Assembly: GCA_046350095.1 (NCBI GenBank)
Contig: JAXMBA010000002.1
Coordinates: forward strand, 1,612,001 to 1,676,000
Source of the DNA: Urbifossiella sp046350095
Lineage (GTDB): Bacteria > Planctomycetota > Planctomycetia > Gemmatales > Gemmataceae
DNA: 64,000 bases
Direction: 5' to 3'
Shown here piece after piece: positions 11,173 through 19,419 of the stretch (its first letter is position 1; every line of letters starts with the position of its first letter). The notes beneath the pieces were generated by a model. It saw only the letters and a list, made by a program, of their open reading frames with translations, was not told where the DNA came from and searched no databases. Position numbers and translations under genes: made by a program.

Positions 11173-12768
11173 TCACGGCAACTCGTCTTCGCTCGGCGTG
11201 GCCGCCGCGGGCGGCGGGGCGGCGGCGCCGAACGCGCCGCGGCGCGGCGGCGGGGTGAACGCCGGCAGCCGCGTGTAGTCCTTCGGGTCGCGGTGGTTCA
11301 CCTTCGTCTCCAGCGTGAACGACTGCTTGTACGCCGTCTCGCCGGTCGTCAGGGCGCCGCCGAGCTTCTTCGAGCCGACGTAGTACTTGTTCCCCGCCCG
11401 GTTGTCCGCCTCGAACGCCGACAGCAGCGCCGACGCCGCCTCCGGCGCCTTCACGCCCACGGTTAGCTTCAGCGTAGCCTGCGCGTCCTGCTTGCCGCCC
11501 TTCTCGATCCGCTGGGCCACGGCCTCCACCTTCGTCACCCGCAGCTTGTCGTCGGCCGCCATGCGGTCCGAGAGGTCGTACAGCTCGTCGAGGTAGTTCA
11601 CCTCGCGGTTCCGCCACTGGTCGGCGGCCTTCAGCCGCTCGCGGTCCGGGGCCAGGTCGGCCAGCTGCTTCTCCAGGTCGGCCTTCTCCTCCAGCTTCGC
11701 CGTCAGGTCGCGGTCGGCCGAGTCCACGACCAGGTAGCCGACCGCGGCGCCGACCACGAACAGGAGCCCCGCGGCGACGCCGGCGATCAGCATCAGCTTC
11801 TTCTTCGGGTCGGCCACGGCGCGCGGCTGGCGCGGGGCGGCGAAGTTGATCGGCACCGCGCCGGCGGCCTTCGCGGCGAGCAGGCCGGCGGCGGCGGCGA
11901 ACCGGCCGCGGAGTTCGTCGGGCACCGTCGCCGGGGCGTTCACGAGCGGGTCGAACGACTTGACGACGCCGGTGTACCCGGCGCGCCGCAGGCGGGCGCC
12001 CCAGCCGCCGACGCGGCCCTCCGGCTCGGCCACGTACAGCACGCCGACCGGCGTCGGCCCCGGGTTCACGGCCACGTTCCGCTTCAGCTCGGCGGCCAGC
12101 AGCGCGTCGTTGGCCACCACCGGCGCCGCCACCGTGCGGGTGAACGCCACCGCCGAGCCGCGCACGACGGTGAACTCGCCGCCGCCCGGCCCGAGCGTGG
12201 CGACGGCGGCGTCGGTCCCCTCCGGCGGCCGGTCGGCCTCGCCGCTCGCCACGGCCGCGGCGAGCCCGGCGGCGACGGCGAACGGCCGCGGGGTGACGCC
12301 GGCGAGCTTGAGCCCGGCGGCGGCGCACGCCGCCTGCACGGCGGCGAAAACCTCCTTGCGGATGACCACGACCGTGGCCCGGCGCTGGCCGTCGGCCGTG
12401 TCCGGCAGCGGGGTGTAGTCGAGGACGAGGTCGTCGGGGTTCTCCGGCAGCTCCTTGAGCACCTGGAACCGGACGACGGCGGGTTCCTCGCCGGGCGGCA
12501 CGGGCGGGAACGTCACCTCGCGGAAGATGACGCGGTCGCGGCCGACGCTGACGAGCGCCGGGGCGGGGGCGATGCCGGCGGCCTTGAGCCGCTCGCGGAG
12601 CCCGTCGCCGAGCGCCTTGGCGGTGTCGGCGGACAGCGCCGGCGGGCCGTGGTCGGCGCCGGGCACCCACGCGAGCGCCTGCTCGGGGCGCGTCGCCGCG
12701 CCCTTCAGCGTGGCGGCGGCGACGAACACGCCCTGGGCGTCGAGGTCGATGGCCAGGAATCGGGACAA
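11173..12768 (-). CDS. Fused PilM-PilN (GspL-like) platform protein
   Basis: A 531-residue inner-membrane component. Residues about 1-310 form an actin-like PilM/GspL cytoplasmic domain (FLAIDLDAQGVFVAAATLKG at the start, a typical ATPase-fold first strand). A membrane helix (LMLIAGVAAGLLFVVGAAVGYL) lies at about 330-355, and then a PilN-like coiled coil (DLTAKLEEKADLEKQLADL) and a small alpha/beta domain complete the protein. In many bacteria these are two genes, and here they are one chain. I chose TTG at 12768, which gives LSRFLAIDLD, because the longer frame adds 45 residues encoded by repeat DNA. The initiation codon is therefore uncertain. gspK lies upstream, separated by a repeat-rich gap. 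Confidence 0.8.
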   Translation of the reverse strand: MSRFLAIDLDAQGVFVAAATLKGAATRPEQALAWVPGADHGPPALSADTAKALGDGLRERLKAAGIAPAPALVSVGRDRVIFREVTFPPVPPGEEPAVVRFQVLKELPENPDDLVLDYTPLPDTADGQRRATVVVIRKEVFAAVQAACAAAGLKLAGVTPRPFAVAAGLAAAVASGEADRPPEGTDAAVATLGPGGGEFTVVRGSAVAFTRTVAAPVVANDALLAAELKRNVAVNPGPTPVGVLYVAEPEGRVGGWGARLRRAGYTGVVKSFDPLVNAPATVPDELRGRFAAAAGLLAAKAAGAVPINFAAPRQPRAVADPKKKLMLIAGVAAGLLFVVGAAVGYLVVDSADRDLTAKLEEKADLEKQLADLAPDRERLKAADQWRNREVNYLDELYDLSDRMAADDKLRVTKVEAVAQRIEKGGKQDAQATLKLTVGVKAPEAASALLSAFEADNRAGNKYYVGSKKLGGALTTGETAYKQSFTLETKVNHRDPKDYTRLPAFTPPPRRGAFGAAAPPPAAATPSEDELP

Positions 12769-12779
12769 GGAACACCCAA

Positions 12780-13045
12780 AGGACAGAGGACAGTGGTCGA
12801 TCGACGTAACGAGCCGTGCTTCGGTTTTCAGGCCGAAGGCCTGGGAGCCCTCAGCCCAGGGCAAGGAGCGGCAGCGACCGCCGCCCTGGGTTCGCGGTTC
12901 CAACCACTCCGCAGGCTGAAGGCCTGCCAGCCGGCTCGCAGGCCTTCATCCTGCACGTCCCTTTCCACCCCTTAGCCCAGGGCGGCGGCCCAACGGGCCT
13001 TGCCCTGGGCTAAGGGCTGTCACCCCTTCGGGGTGAAAACCACAC
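12780..13045. repeat. Cluster of palindromic repeats between gspK and PilM-PilN
   Basis: No gene is seen in this gap. It contains a palindrome CAGGCC-GAA-GGCCTG (12829-12843), a motif GCCCAGGGC that recurs in both orientations, and a perfect 15-bp inverted repeat with arms 12969-12983 (CCCTTAGCCCAGGGC) and 13002-13016 enclosing a smaller hairpin. The same GGCC-TTC/GAA-GGCC core reappears at 44985-44995. It may act as a processing or termination element within the operon. Confidence 0.85.
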
Positions 13046-13060
13046 CGGCCCCGCGTCCCC

Positions 13061-14629
13061 TCACTCCCGCGGCGGCTCGAAGCCCCGCGGCGTGTCCAGG
13101 TCCGTCAGGTCGCGGAAGTACAGCGTCCGCGGGGCGCCCTGGTTGACGTCGATGACGCCCTCCGCCCGCGCCACCGGGCCGCCGCTGCCGAAGTACCCCA
13201 CGGCTTGAATGCGGTACACCATCGTGCGGCCGGTCACGTACTTGCCGATCCGCCGGTACGTCGCCTGGCTCACCGCCCCGCTCGTCACCACCCACGCGCC
13301 GGTGACGGTGCCCGGGGCCACCGGGTCCTGCGAGTCGCGCTGGGCCACGATGGCGTCGGCCTCCTCCTCGGTCATGCCGGGGACGGCCAGCAGCACCTCG
13401 CGCGGGGCCGTGTTCAGGTTGATCCGCGGCGTCAGCTCCACGTTCGTCGTCGTCGTCGCCTTGTCCAGCAGCTCGCCGAACATCGCCGCGAACTTCTCCG
13501 GGTCGGCCAGCGGCGACGACACGATCACCTGCGGCGTGTCGGCCGGCGCCCCGGGCACCCGCGGCAGCGTCACCTGCGCCGTCACCAGGTCGAGGAAGTT
13601 CGTGATCCGCCGGCGGTTCACCGGCAGCAGGTCCAGCGTGGCCGTCACCGCCGTGTTCAGCTCGGCCGGCCCGCCGACGACCGACACCGTCGCGGCGCCG
13701 CCGCGACTGCTGCTGCTCGCCAGGCCGAACATCTTGTACGCCATCACGAAGTCGGCCAGCTCCTGCGGCAGCCGGGCCGTCAGCTTCTGGTACAGCCCCG
13801 GCAGGTCGTCGGCCTCGTTCACGTTCGTCCGCAGCTGGCCCAGCGAGTCGGTGTTGATCTCGCGGCCGTACACCGTCAGGAAGTCGGCGAGCCCGCGGTC
13901 GAACGTGCCGCCGCTCCCCTCGTCGTCGGCGACGCCGTTGCGGTTGCGGTCGCTGCCGTACAGCACCTGCGGCGTCACCCCGCGGACGAACAGCAGCTCC
14001 TCGACGCTGTTCAGCGGGCCGTTCTTGCAGCGGTACGGCTGCCCCAGCCCGAGGTAGTAGTCGGACTCGGCCCCGCCCTCGCGGGCGTCGTCGTCGGGGT
14101 CCACCCAGTCCACGATGGCGGCGGCCACGTCCTCGGTCATGTTCGGCAGCTTCATCAGCGCGTCGTAGAGCAGCTGCCCCGAGTCGTCGAGCTGGATGAG
14201 GGTGTTGATGTTCAGCCGGCTCGCTTCGTCAATCACGCAGCCGTAGCGCTGCTCGTACCCGCCGTTGCCGTCGGGCAGCACGGCGACGAGTACGAACCGG
14301 GCCACCTGGCGGGCCACGCCGCCGTCGCGGACGAGCTGCGGGGCGAAGGCGCCGTCGGCGTACGGGTTGCCGCCGAGCTCGCCGTTGAGGATGCTCGGGT
14401 CGGACAGCATCGCGGCGGCGTAGTGGACGCCCGAGCGGGCGGCGGCGCGGGCCTGGGCGGCGTCCTGCGAGCGGGCGGCGGCGCGGTACTCGGCGGTCAT
14501 CAGGTCGGTGAACCGGTACGCGGCCAGCGACAGGACGACGACGACGATGAGGACGGCGACGATGACGAACCCGCGCCGCGGGGCGGGGGCGCGGCGGCCG
14601 GTGTCGGCGGCGGGCCGGCGGAGCCTCAT
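13061..14629 (-). CDS. gspK: Type II secretion minor pseudopilin GspK
   Basis: A 522-residue protein that in known systems caps the pseudopilus tip together with GspI and GspJ. The N-terminus from the ATG at 14629 is short and positive (MRLRRPAAD...APRRGF), followed by a membrane helix FVIVAVLIVVVVLSLAAYRF. As usual for GspK it lacks the Glu at position +5. The body has the helix-hairpin-helix-like SAM segment (INTAPREVLLAVPGMTEEEADAIV) that recurs in GspK, and RLNINTLI near the middle. It is longer than the usual ~320 residues. The frame is open up to 14746, but the added 39 residues look non-coding. It follows gspJ by 162 bp. Confidence 0.85.
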   Translation of the reverse strand: MRLRRPAADTGRRAPAPRRGFVIVAVLIVVVVLSLAAYRFTDLMTAEYRAAARSQDAAQARAAARSGVHYAAAMLSDPSILNGELGGNPYADGAFAPQLVRDGGVARQVARFVLVAVLPDGNGGYEQRYGCVIDEASRLNINTLIQLDDSGQLLYDALMKLPNMTEDVAAAIVDWVDPDDDAREGGAESDYYLGLGQPYRCKNGPLNSVEELLFVRGVTPQVLYGSDRNRNGVADDEGSGGTFDRGLADFLTVYGREINTDSLGQLRTNVNEADDLPGLYQKLTARLPQELADFVMAYKMFGLASSSSRGGAATVSVVGGPAELNTAVTATLDLLPVNRRRITNFLDLVTAQVTLPRVPGAPADTPQVIVSSPLADPEKFAAMFGELLDKATTTTNVELTPRINLNTAPREVLLAVPGMTEEEADAIVAQRDSQDPVAPGTVTGAWVVTSGAVSQATYRRIGKYVTGRTMVYRIQAVGYFGSGGPVARAEGVIDVNQGAPRTLYFRDLTDLDTPRGFEPPRE

Positions 14630-14712
14630 CGGTGCGGACCTCGCGGGGTGAATCGTGGGGGCGGCGTGGGCGTGGTAGCGGGGGCGTGACCCCACGGACT
14701 CCGCCGCAGGCC

Positions 14713-14733
14713 GCCCCGGGTTCCGCCCGGGGC
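14713..14733. repeat. Small GC hairpin between gspJ and gspK
   Basis: Arms GCCCCGGG and CCCGGGGC are perfect complements around TTCCG. It lies in the 162-bp gap between the gspJ stop (14792) and gspK start (14629), and could modulate readthrough or mRNA stability. Confidence 0.6.
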
Positions 14734-14791
14734 TACACGCCGACACCCCTCCGGGGTTAAGAACCGAGCCGACCGCCTGCCAGGTGTTTCG

Positions 14792-16336
14792 TTAGCGTCC
14801 GCCGCGCGCCCCGCCTGCGGCCCCACCCGCGCCGCCCCGCGCGCGCCGGCGCCACCCGGAGCCGCGCCGCCCCCGCCACCCGGAGCCGCACCGCCCGCGC
14901 GCCCCGCGCGCCGCCGGCGCCACCCGGAGCCGCACCGCCGGCACCACCGCGAGCGCCGCCGGCACCACCCGGCGCCGCACCGCCCGCGCCGCCGCCCGGC
15001 CCGGCGCGCCGGCACCACCTCGTGCGCCGCCGCCGCCCTGACCGCCCATCGCGCCGCCGGGGCCGGCACCCTGACCGCCGCGGCCGCCACCCGCGCCGCC
15101 CGGTCCGCCCATCGCGCCGCCGCCCGACCGCCGCGGCCGCCACCCGCGCCGCCCGGTCCGCCCATCGCGCCGCCGGGCGCCGCCGCCCTGACCGCCGCGG
15201 CCGCCGCCCGGGCCCATACCACCGGGGCCGCCGCCCTGACCGCCGCGGCCGCCCATGCCGCCCGGACCCATCCCGCCGGCCGCGCCGGCCGCGGGCGTAC
15301 CACCGGCCACACCCGCGGCCCCTTGCGCGCCCTGGGCGGCCGGGTCCATCGAGCTGCCCGTGTCCGGCGTCACGGCGCCGCTGTCGGTGCTCGGCTCGAC
15401 CATCTCCGGCGTCACCGGGCCGGGCGCCGCCGGCACGCGGATCACCTGCACCGCCGTCTTCGACTGCGGCGGCTGGCCCGGCCGGTTCGACGGCAGCTCG
15501 AACGTCAGCGTCACCCGGATGGCGCGCGGCGGGCCGGTCGGCGAGACGCCGTCGGCGGCCGGCGTGCTGCCGTCCCAGCTGGTCGCCCAGCCGGTGCCGT
15601 CCCAGTACTCGAACGTCACGTCGGTGACCTCGTCCACGAGGGTATCACCGTCCTCGTCGGAAAGGTCGGGGTCGGACGAGTTCCGCACCCCGTCGGCGGT
15701 GACCCAGGGCCGTTCCTGTCGGCACAACCCGCCCCCCGAGCGGAGCCAGTACGTGATCCGCCGCAGGTCGCTCGACGACTGAGCGCCGGAGGGGTTCGCC
15801 AGCTCGCCGGTGAAGGCGAGCGAGTTCGGCAGGCCGCTGGCGTAGATCGTCAGCGTCTTGTCGGTGCCGACGACGCCGGCCTGGAACGAAATGTCGGCCG
15901 CCTTCGGGGCTGCCACGGTGGCCTCGGCGGCGCCGTCGTCGGCCGGGGCGGGGGTGCTGCCGTCGGCGGCGGGGGCGGCGGCCGCGGCGGGGGCGGCGGC
16001 CGCGGCCGTCGGGGCGGCCGGGGTCATGCCGGTGGTCGGGTCCATGCCGGCGGACATGCCGCCGCCGTCGGCGGCCGGGGGCGGGGTGCCGGCGGCGCTG
16101 TTCCCGCCGGACTTCGGCGGCAGCGGCCCGAGCGCCGAGGACAGGTCGAGGTTGATGCGGTTGAACGCGGCCCGCGACAGGTTGTCGGCGTCCAGTGCCT
16201 CGCGGCTGGTGGTGGTGCGGCGGAGCGTGATGTCCATCGCGAAGTACAGGGCCGACAGGAGGAAGATGGCGATCAGGCTCGCCAGCATCACCTCCAGGAT
16301 GGTGAACCCGCCGCGCCGCGTCCGGTTCAGCCTCAT
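14792..16336 (-). CDS. gspJ: Type II secretion minor pseudopilin GspJ with Gly-rich, frame-disturbed tail
   Basis: The prepilin leader MRLNRTRRGG precedes FTILEVMLAS: cleavage G10|F11, Glu15 at +5, then the membrane helix. The GspJ body continues to about residue 345 with an Ala/Pro-rich insertion (about 75-140). The C-terminal ~170 residues are low complexity. They begin as Gly/Met repeats (GPGGMGGRGGQGG), switch to Arg/Ala-rich sequence where the Gly-rich reading moves to the other two frames, and return to GGAAGGARGGR at the stop. A 53-bp tandem duplication at 15073-15178 is not a multiple of three and can cause such a shift. The ATG overlaps the gspI stop (ATGA). The family usually has about 200-240 residues, so the tail is exceptional. 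Confidence 0.83.
   Translation of the reverse strand: MRLNRTRRGGFTILEVMLASLIAIFLLSALYFAMDITLRRTTTSREALDADNLSRAAFNRINLDLSSALGPLPPKSGGNSAAGTPPPAADGGGMSAGMDPTTGMTPAAPTAAAAAPAAAAAPAADGSTPAPADDGAAEATVAAPKAADISFQAGVVGTDKTLTIYASGLPNSLAFTGELANPSGAQSSSDLRRITYWLRSGGGLCRQERPWVTADGVRNSSDPDLSDEDGDTLVDEVTDVTFEYWDGTGWATSWDGSTPAADGVSPTGPPRAIRVTLTFELPSNRPGQPPQSKTAVQVIRVPAAPGPVTPEMVEPSTDSGAVTPDTGSSMDPAAQGAQGAAGVAGGTPAAGAAGGMGPGGMGGRGGQGGGPGGMGPGGGRGGQGGGARRRDGRTGRRGWRPRRSGGGAMGGPGGAGGGRGGQGAGPGGAMGGQGGGGARGGAGAPGRAAARAVRRRVVPAALAVVPAVRLRVAPAARGARGRCGSGWRGRRGSGWRRRARGGAGGAAGGARGGR
15073..15178. repeat. 53-bp tandem duplication in the gspJ tail
   Basis: The segment beginning GACCGCCGCGGCCGCC at 15073 recurs at 15126 and is identical for about 48 bases. 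The period of 53 nt is not divisible by three, so each copy is read in a different frame. It sits in a longer GC-only low-complexity tract (14800-15290). Confidence 0.85.
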
Positions 16337-16815
16337 GGCATGGCCCCCGCGGCGGGCGTCCCGGTCCCGCCGTTGACTTCCGCCGCGTCCACGTCCGCCT
16401 GCGACGGCTTCTGCGCCTGCGCCGCCGACCCGGTCATGGCCGGGTCGTAGATCAGCTGCGCCAGCACCACCTCGAACGGCTTGCCGCGGTTGTCCCGGCT
16501 CACCGTCACCGTCACCCGGTACAGGTTCGTCGCCGTCTCCGGCTGCGAATCGACCGCCCACGACCACTCGGGCTCGTGCTCGAACGTGCCGCCGCCGCCG
16601 GCCGTGACGTCGATGACGCCGGCCTCGCACTCGGCGAGCTTGTCCTGGGCGAGGCGGGTGCCGCGGACGTGGAACTGGGCGACGACGCCGTGGTTGCTGC
16701 CGACGTCCACGAGCTGGCCGATGGCGGCCAGCGACATGAGCAGGATGGCCAGCGCGAGGAGGACTTCGATGAGCGTCAGGCCGGGGCGGCGGTGCGCGCC
16801 GTTAGGCCGGGGCAT
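16333..16815 (-). CDS. gspI: Type II secretion minor pseudopilin GspI
   Basis: A 160-residue pseudopilin from the ATG at 16815. The leader MPRPNGAHRRPG ends at G12, mature L13, Glu17 at +5 (LTLIEVLLALAILLMSLAAI), then a hydrophobic helix and a small C-terminal domain. It is encoded between gspH and gspJ with overlapping start and stop codons on both sides (TGATG with gspH, ATGA with gspJ), which indicates translational coupling. In known systems GspI forms the tip trimer with GspJ and GspK. Confidence 0.85.
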   Translation of the reverse strand: MPRPNGAHRRPGLTLIEVLLALAILLMSLAAIGQLVDVGSNHGVVAQFHVRGTRLAQDKLAECEAGVIDVTAGGGGTFEHEPEWSWAVDSQPETATNLYRVTVTVSRDNRGKPFEVVLAQLIYDPAMTGSAAQAQKPSQADVDAAEVNGGTGTPAAGAMP

Positions 16816-17363
16816 CACCCACCCCCGTACTTGCTGTCGTTCGGGAGCACCCGCGCCGAACCCGACACGCCCCGCAGCTGGATGCGGATCGGCGGGTAGC
16901 CGCCCTCGCTCACGGCGATCACCGTGCCCACCTCGCGGCAGGTGCCGTCCGGCAGGAACGTGCCGACCGTGACCCAGGTGCCGTCGCCGGCGGGGGCGTC
17001 GGCCGCGTCGTCGGCGATCAGCCCGGCGGTGGCGTGGTCGAGCCGGCTCTCCAGGCACGTCACGGCGGCGCCGGGCTCGTCGGCCGCGGGGAGGCTGCCG
17101 AAGTCGGCGGTGTCCGGGGCCAGGCGGATGCGGGTGCCGTCGGCGCTGATGGCCAGGCGGTACGGCTCGCCGCGCTCCATCGCCAGCCCGCGGGCGTCGG
17201 CGATGCGGCCGCGCACCATGTCGGCCGCGGCGCGTTGGTCGGCGTTCCCCTTGAGCCCGCGGAACGTCGGGAACGTCACCGCGGCGATGATGAGCAGGAT
17301 GGCGAGGACGGCCATCGTCTCCATCAGCGTGAAGCCGGCGCGGCGGGGGCGAAGGCGAGTCAC
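16815..17363 (-). CDS. gspH: Type II secretion pseudopilin GspH
   Basis: A 182-residue pseudopilin. Leader MTRLRPRRAG, cleavage G10|F11, Glu15 at +5, helix FTLMETMAVLAILLIIAAVTF, then the N-terminal helix with FRGLKGNADQRAAADMVRG and a beta-rich body. Position between gspG and gspI supports GspH over a generic type IV pilin. The stop codon overlaps the gspI start. Length is typical of GspH. Confidence 0.82.
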   Translation of the reverse strand: MTRLRPRRAGFTLMETMAVLAILLIIAAVTFPTFRGLKGNADQRAAADMVRGRIADARGLAMERGEPYRLAISADGTRIRLAPDTADFGSLPAADEPGAAVTCLESRLDHATAGLIADDAADAPAGDGTWVTVGTFLPDGTCREVGTVIAVSEGGYPPIRIQLRGVSGSARVLPNDSKYGGG

Positions 17364-17436
17364 GGGGCACCGGTGGGGTTGAGAAATCCGTTCCTGAGTT
17401 CCGAAACGCCACGCCGACTTCTTCCGCGACCGCCCG

Positions 17437-17886
17437 CTACTGCAGCTTGGACAGCGGCCCCGCGCCGTACTGGCTGATGGGCGTGCCGTCCTTCGCCGTG
17501 GTGTGCACCAGCGGCATCTGGTTGCCGTCGTTCCCCTGCACGAACTGCACCTGGTACTGCTGGCCCCACGGGTCCACCAGGTCGTCCTGCCCGTTCTTCA
17601 GCATCGAGCCGCCGCCGAACGGCGGGGTAAGGAGGTCCTGCAGGCTCGTCGGGTACTGGTTCCCGCTCTGCGGGTTCACGTAGTACGCCTCGATGGTCTG
17701 CGCCAGGCTCTTGCACTGTAGCTGCGCCCGGCTCTTGCGGGCCGTCTCCAGGTACGTCATGGTCGAGATGACCGCGACCGTGGAGAGGATGACCAGGATG
17801 GCGACCACGACCAGCACTTCGAGGAGCGTGAAGCCGGCCCGGCGGTTGGCCCGACGGAGGGCGGTGGAGGCGGGGGTGAGGATCAT
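17437..17886 (-). CDS. gspG: Type II secretion major pseudopilin GspG
   Basis: Main pseudopilus subunit, 149 residues. The leader is positive and ends at G18, then F19 TLLE23 VLVVVAILVILSTVAV (Glu at +5) and the GspG-type C-terminal region with the sequence DDLVDPWGQQYQ, matching the conserved D-P-W-G motif. The upstream 200 bp contain a strong hairpin (18048-18091) after gspF and a TATACT at 17953-17948 (minus strand) that could be a separate promoter for this highly needed subunit. No -35 element was convincing. Confidence 0.92.
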   Translation of the reverse strand: MILTPASTALRRANRRAGFTLLEVLVVVAILVILSTVAVISTMTYLETARKSRAQLQCKSLAQTIEAYYVNPQSGNQYPTSLQDLLTPPFGGGSMLKNGQDDLVDPWGQQYQVQFVQGNDGNQMPLVHTTAKDGTPISQYGAGPLSKLQ

Positions 17887-18047
17887 GGTCGCGGTCTCCT
17901 TCGGTCCGTCGGCAGAAGCGGGGCCGTACTGGCGGGTGTGCGGTGTAAGTATAGTCGCAGGGGGGCTTAACCGGTGATGAGAGAACGGCCGATCGAGCGA
18001 CTCATTTCGGTCTCAGGATTACCCCCGTGGGGCCGCCCTGGGTTTCA

Positions 18048-18091
18048 CCGCTTGAGGCTTCGCGGCAATCTCGCCGCTAAGCCTCAAGCGG
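18048..18091. repeat. Inverted repeat between gspF and gspG
   Basis: Perfect 13-bp arms CCGCTTGAGGCTT (18048-18060) and AAGCCTCAAGCGG (18079-18091), extended inward by 5 of 6 more pairs, with loop AATCTC. It lies just past the gspF stop, so it could attenuate transcription or stabilise the 3' end before gspG. Confidence 0.9.
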
Positions 18092-18104
18092 CAACACCTT
18101 ACGA

Positions 18105-19316
18105 CTACCCGCCGACGGTCTGACCCATCTTGAAGACCGGCAGCAGCAGCCCGGCGACGACCAGCAGCGTGACGCCAGCCATGACGAGCAGCATGATCGG
18201 CTCCAACAGCTTGACCATGAGTTCGAGCTGCCGGGCGGTGCGCTTTTCGAGGCTGTCCGAAATGTCGATCAACACCCGTTCGAGGGTGTTCGCTTCTTCC
18301 CCAATCGCAATCATCTCAACGACATCGGGCGGGAAGTAGCCCGACTTGCGGAGCGGGTCGGCGAGCTTCTCGCCCGCGGTGACGTTCTCGGCGCTCTTCT
18401 CGATGGCGGCGGTGAGGACGCGGTTGCCGGTCGAGTCCTTGGCGATGGTGAGCGCCCGCAGGATGGGGATGCCGTTGTGCAGCATCGTACCGAGGATGCG
18501 GGTGAACCGCGACAGCGCGAGCGCGAGGAACACCTTGCCGAACAGCGGCAGCCGGATGCGGACCCGGTCGGCCCAGAGGCGGCCGCTGCCGCGCGTCCAG
18601 CGCACGAACGCCACGAACCCGACGAGCGCGAGGCCGACGACGACGAACCCCTGCCAGGAGCGGAGGAACTCGCTGAACGCCATGAGCCCCATGGTGAGGG
18701 CGGGGAGGTCGTCCTTCTCCTTGAGCTTCTCGAACACGGGGGCGAACTTCGGCACGAAGAAGATGACCAGGATGTTCAGCACGAGGAACCCGGCCAGCGC
18801 CAGGAAGGCCGGGTAGGCGAGGGCGCCGACGACCTTGGCCTTGATGTCCTCCTGGTGCTCGACGAAGACGCTGATGCGCTTGAGCACGTCTTCGAGGAAG
18901 CCGCCCTCCTGCCCGGCCTTGACCATGCTGACGGCCAGCTCGTCGAACACGCTGGGGTGCTGGGCCATGGCCTGCGCCAGCCCGGTGCCGTCGGCGACCT
19001 TGCCGCGCACCTCGCGGACGACGGCCTGGAGCTTGGGGTTGGTGCTCTGCCGCTCCAGGAGTTCCAGCGAGCGGAGCAGCGGCACGCCGGTCTGGAGCAG
19101 GTCGGCGAGCTGGGAGTAGAAGGTGGCGAGGTTGCGGGCGGAGACGCGGCTGAAGAACCCGCCGGTGGCGGCCTGGGTGCGCGCCAGGGCGATGCGGGTG
19201 GGGAACAGCCCCTTAGCGTCGAGGGCCATGGCGGCCTCGCGCTCGGTGTTGGCGGCGATGCTGCCGGTCGTCTTGGCGCCGGTGCGGCTCAGCGCTTCGT
19301 AGGTGAAGTCGGGCAT
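18105..19316 (-). CDS. gspF: Type II secretion inner-membrane platform protein GspF
   Basis: A 403-residue polytopic platform protein that works with the GspE ATPase. It starts with MPDFTYEALSRTGAKTTGSI, the classical GspF/PilC opening, and holds two GspF repeats. Each has a cytoplasmic helical bundle (LATFYSQLADLLQTGVPLLRSL and LSRFTRILGTMLHNGIPILRAL) followed by hydrophobic helices. It has three membrane segments, including the C-terminal one (PIMLLVMAGVTLLVVAGLLLP). Length is standard. It is separated from gspE by an imperfect inverted repeat. Confidence 0.95.
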   Translation of the reverse strand: MPDFTYEALSRTGAKTTGSIAANTEREAAMALDAKGLFPTRIALARTQAATGGFFSRVSARNLATFYSQLADLLQTGVPLLRSLELLERQSTNPKLQAVVREVRGKVADGTGLAQAMAQHPSVFDELAVSMVKAGQEGGFLEDVLKRISVFVEHQEDIKAKVVGALAYPAFLALAGFLVLNILVIFFVPKFAPVFEKLKEKDDLPALTMGLMAFSEFLRSWQGFVVVGLALVGFVAFVRWTRGSGRLWADRVRIRLPLFGKVFLALALSRFTRILGTMLHNGIPILRALTIAKDSTGNRVLTAAIEKSAENVTAGEKLADPLRKSGYFPPDVVEMIAIGEEANTLERVLIDISDSLEKRTARQLELMVKLLEPIMLLVMAGVTLLVVAGLLLPVFKMGQTVGG

Positions 19317-19323
19317 GTCGGTA

Positions 19324-19417
19324 GTGGCCGGTGGCCAGTGGTCAGTGAACAGTCCGAACCGGTCGGGGCTCCGGATCGGTGGTCTTTACTGACCACTGAC
19401 CACTGGCCACTGACCAC
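19324..19417. repeat. Imperfect inverted repeat of CACTGAC/CACTGGC words between gspE and gspF
   Basis: Arms 19324-19353 and 19388-19417 match at 26 of 30 positions. The right arm is an iteration of 7-mers (CACTGAC, CACTGGC). The middle has an imperfect GC dyad. Position: right after the gspE stop (19420) and right before the gspF start (19316), both minus strand. Confidence 0.85.
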
Positions 19418-19419
19418 GA

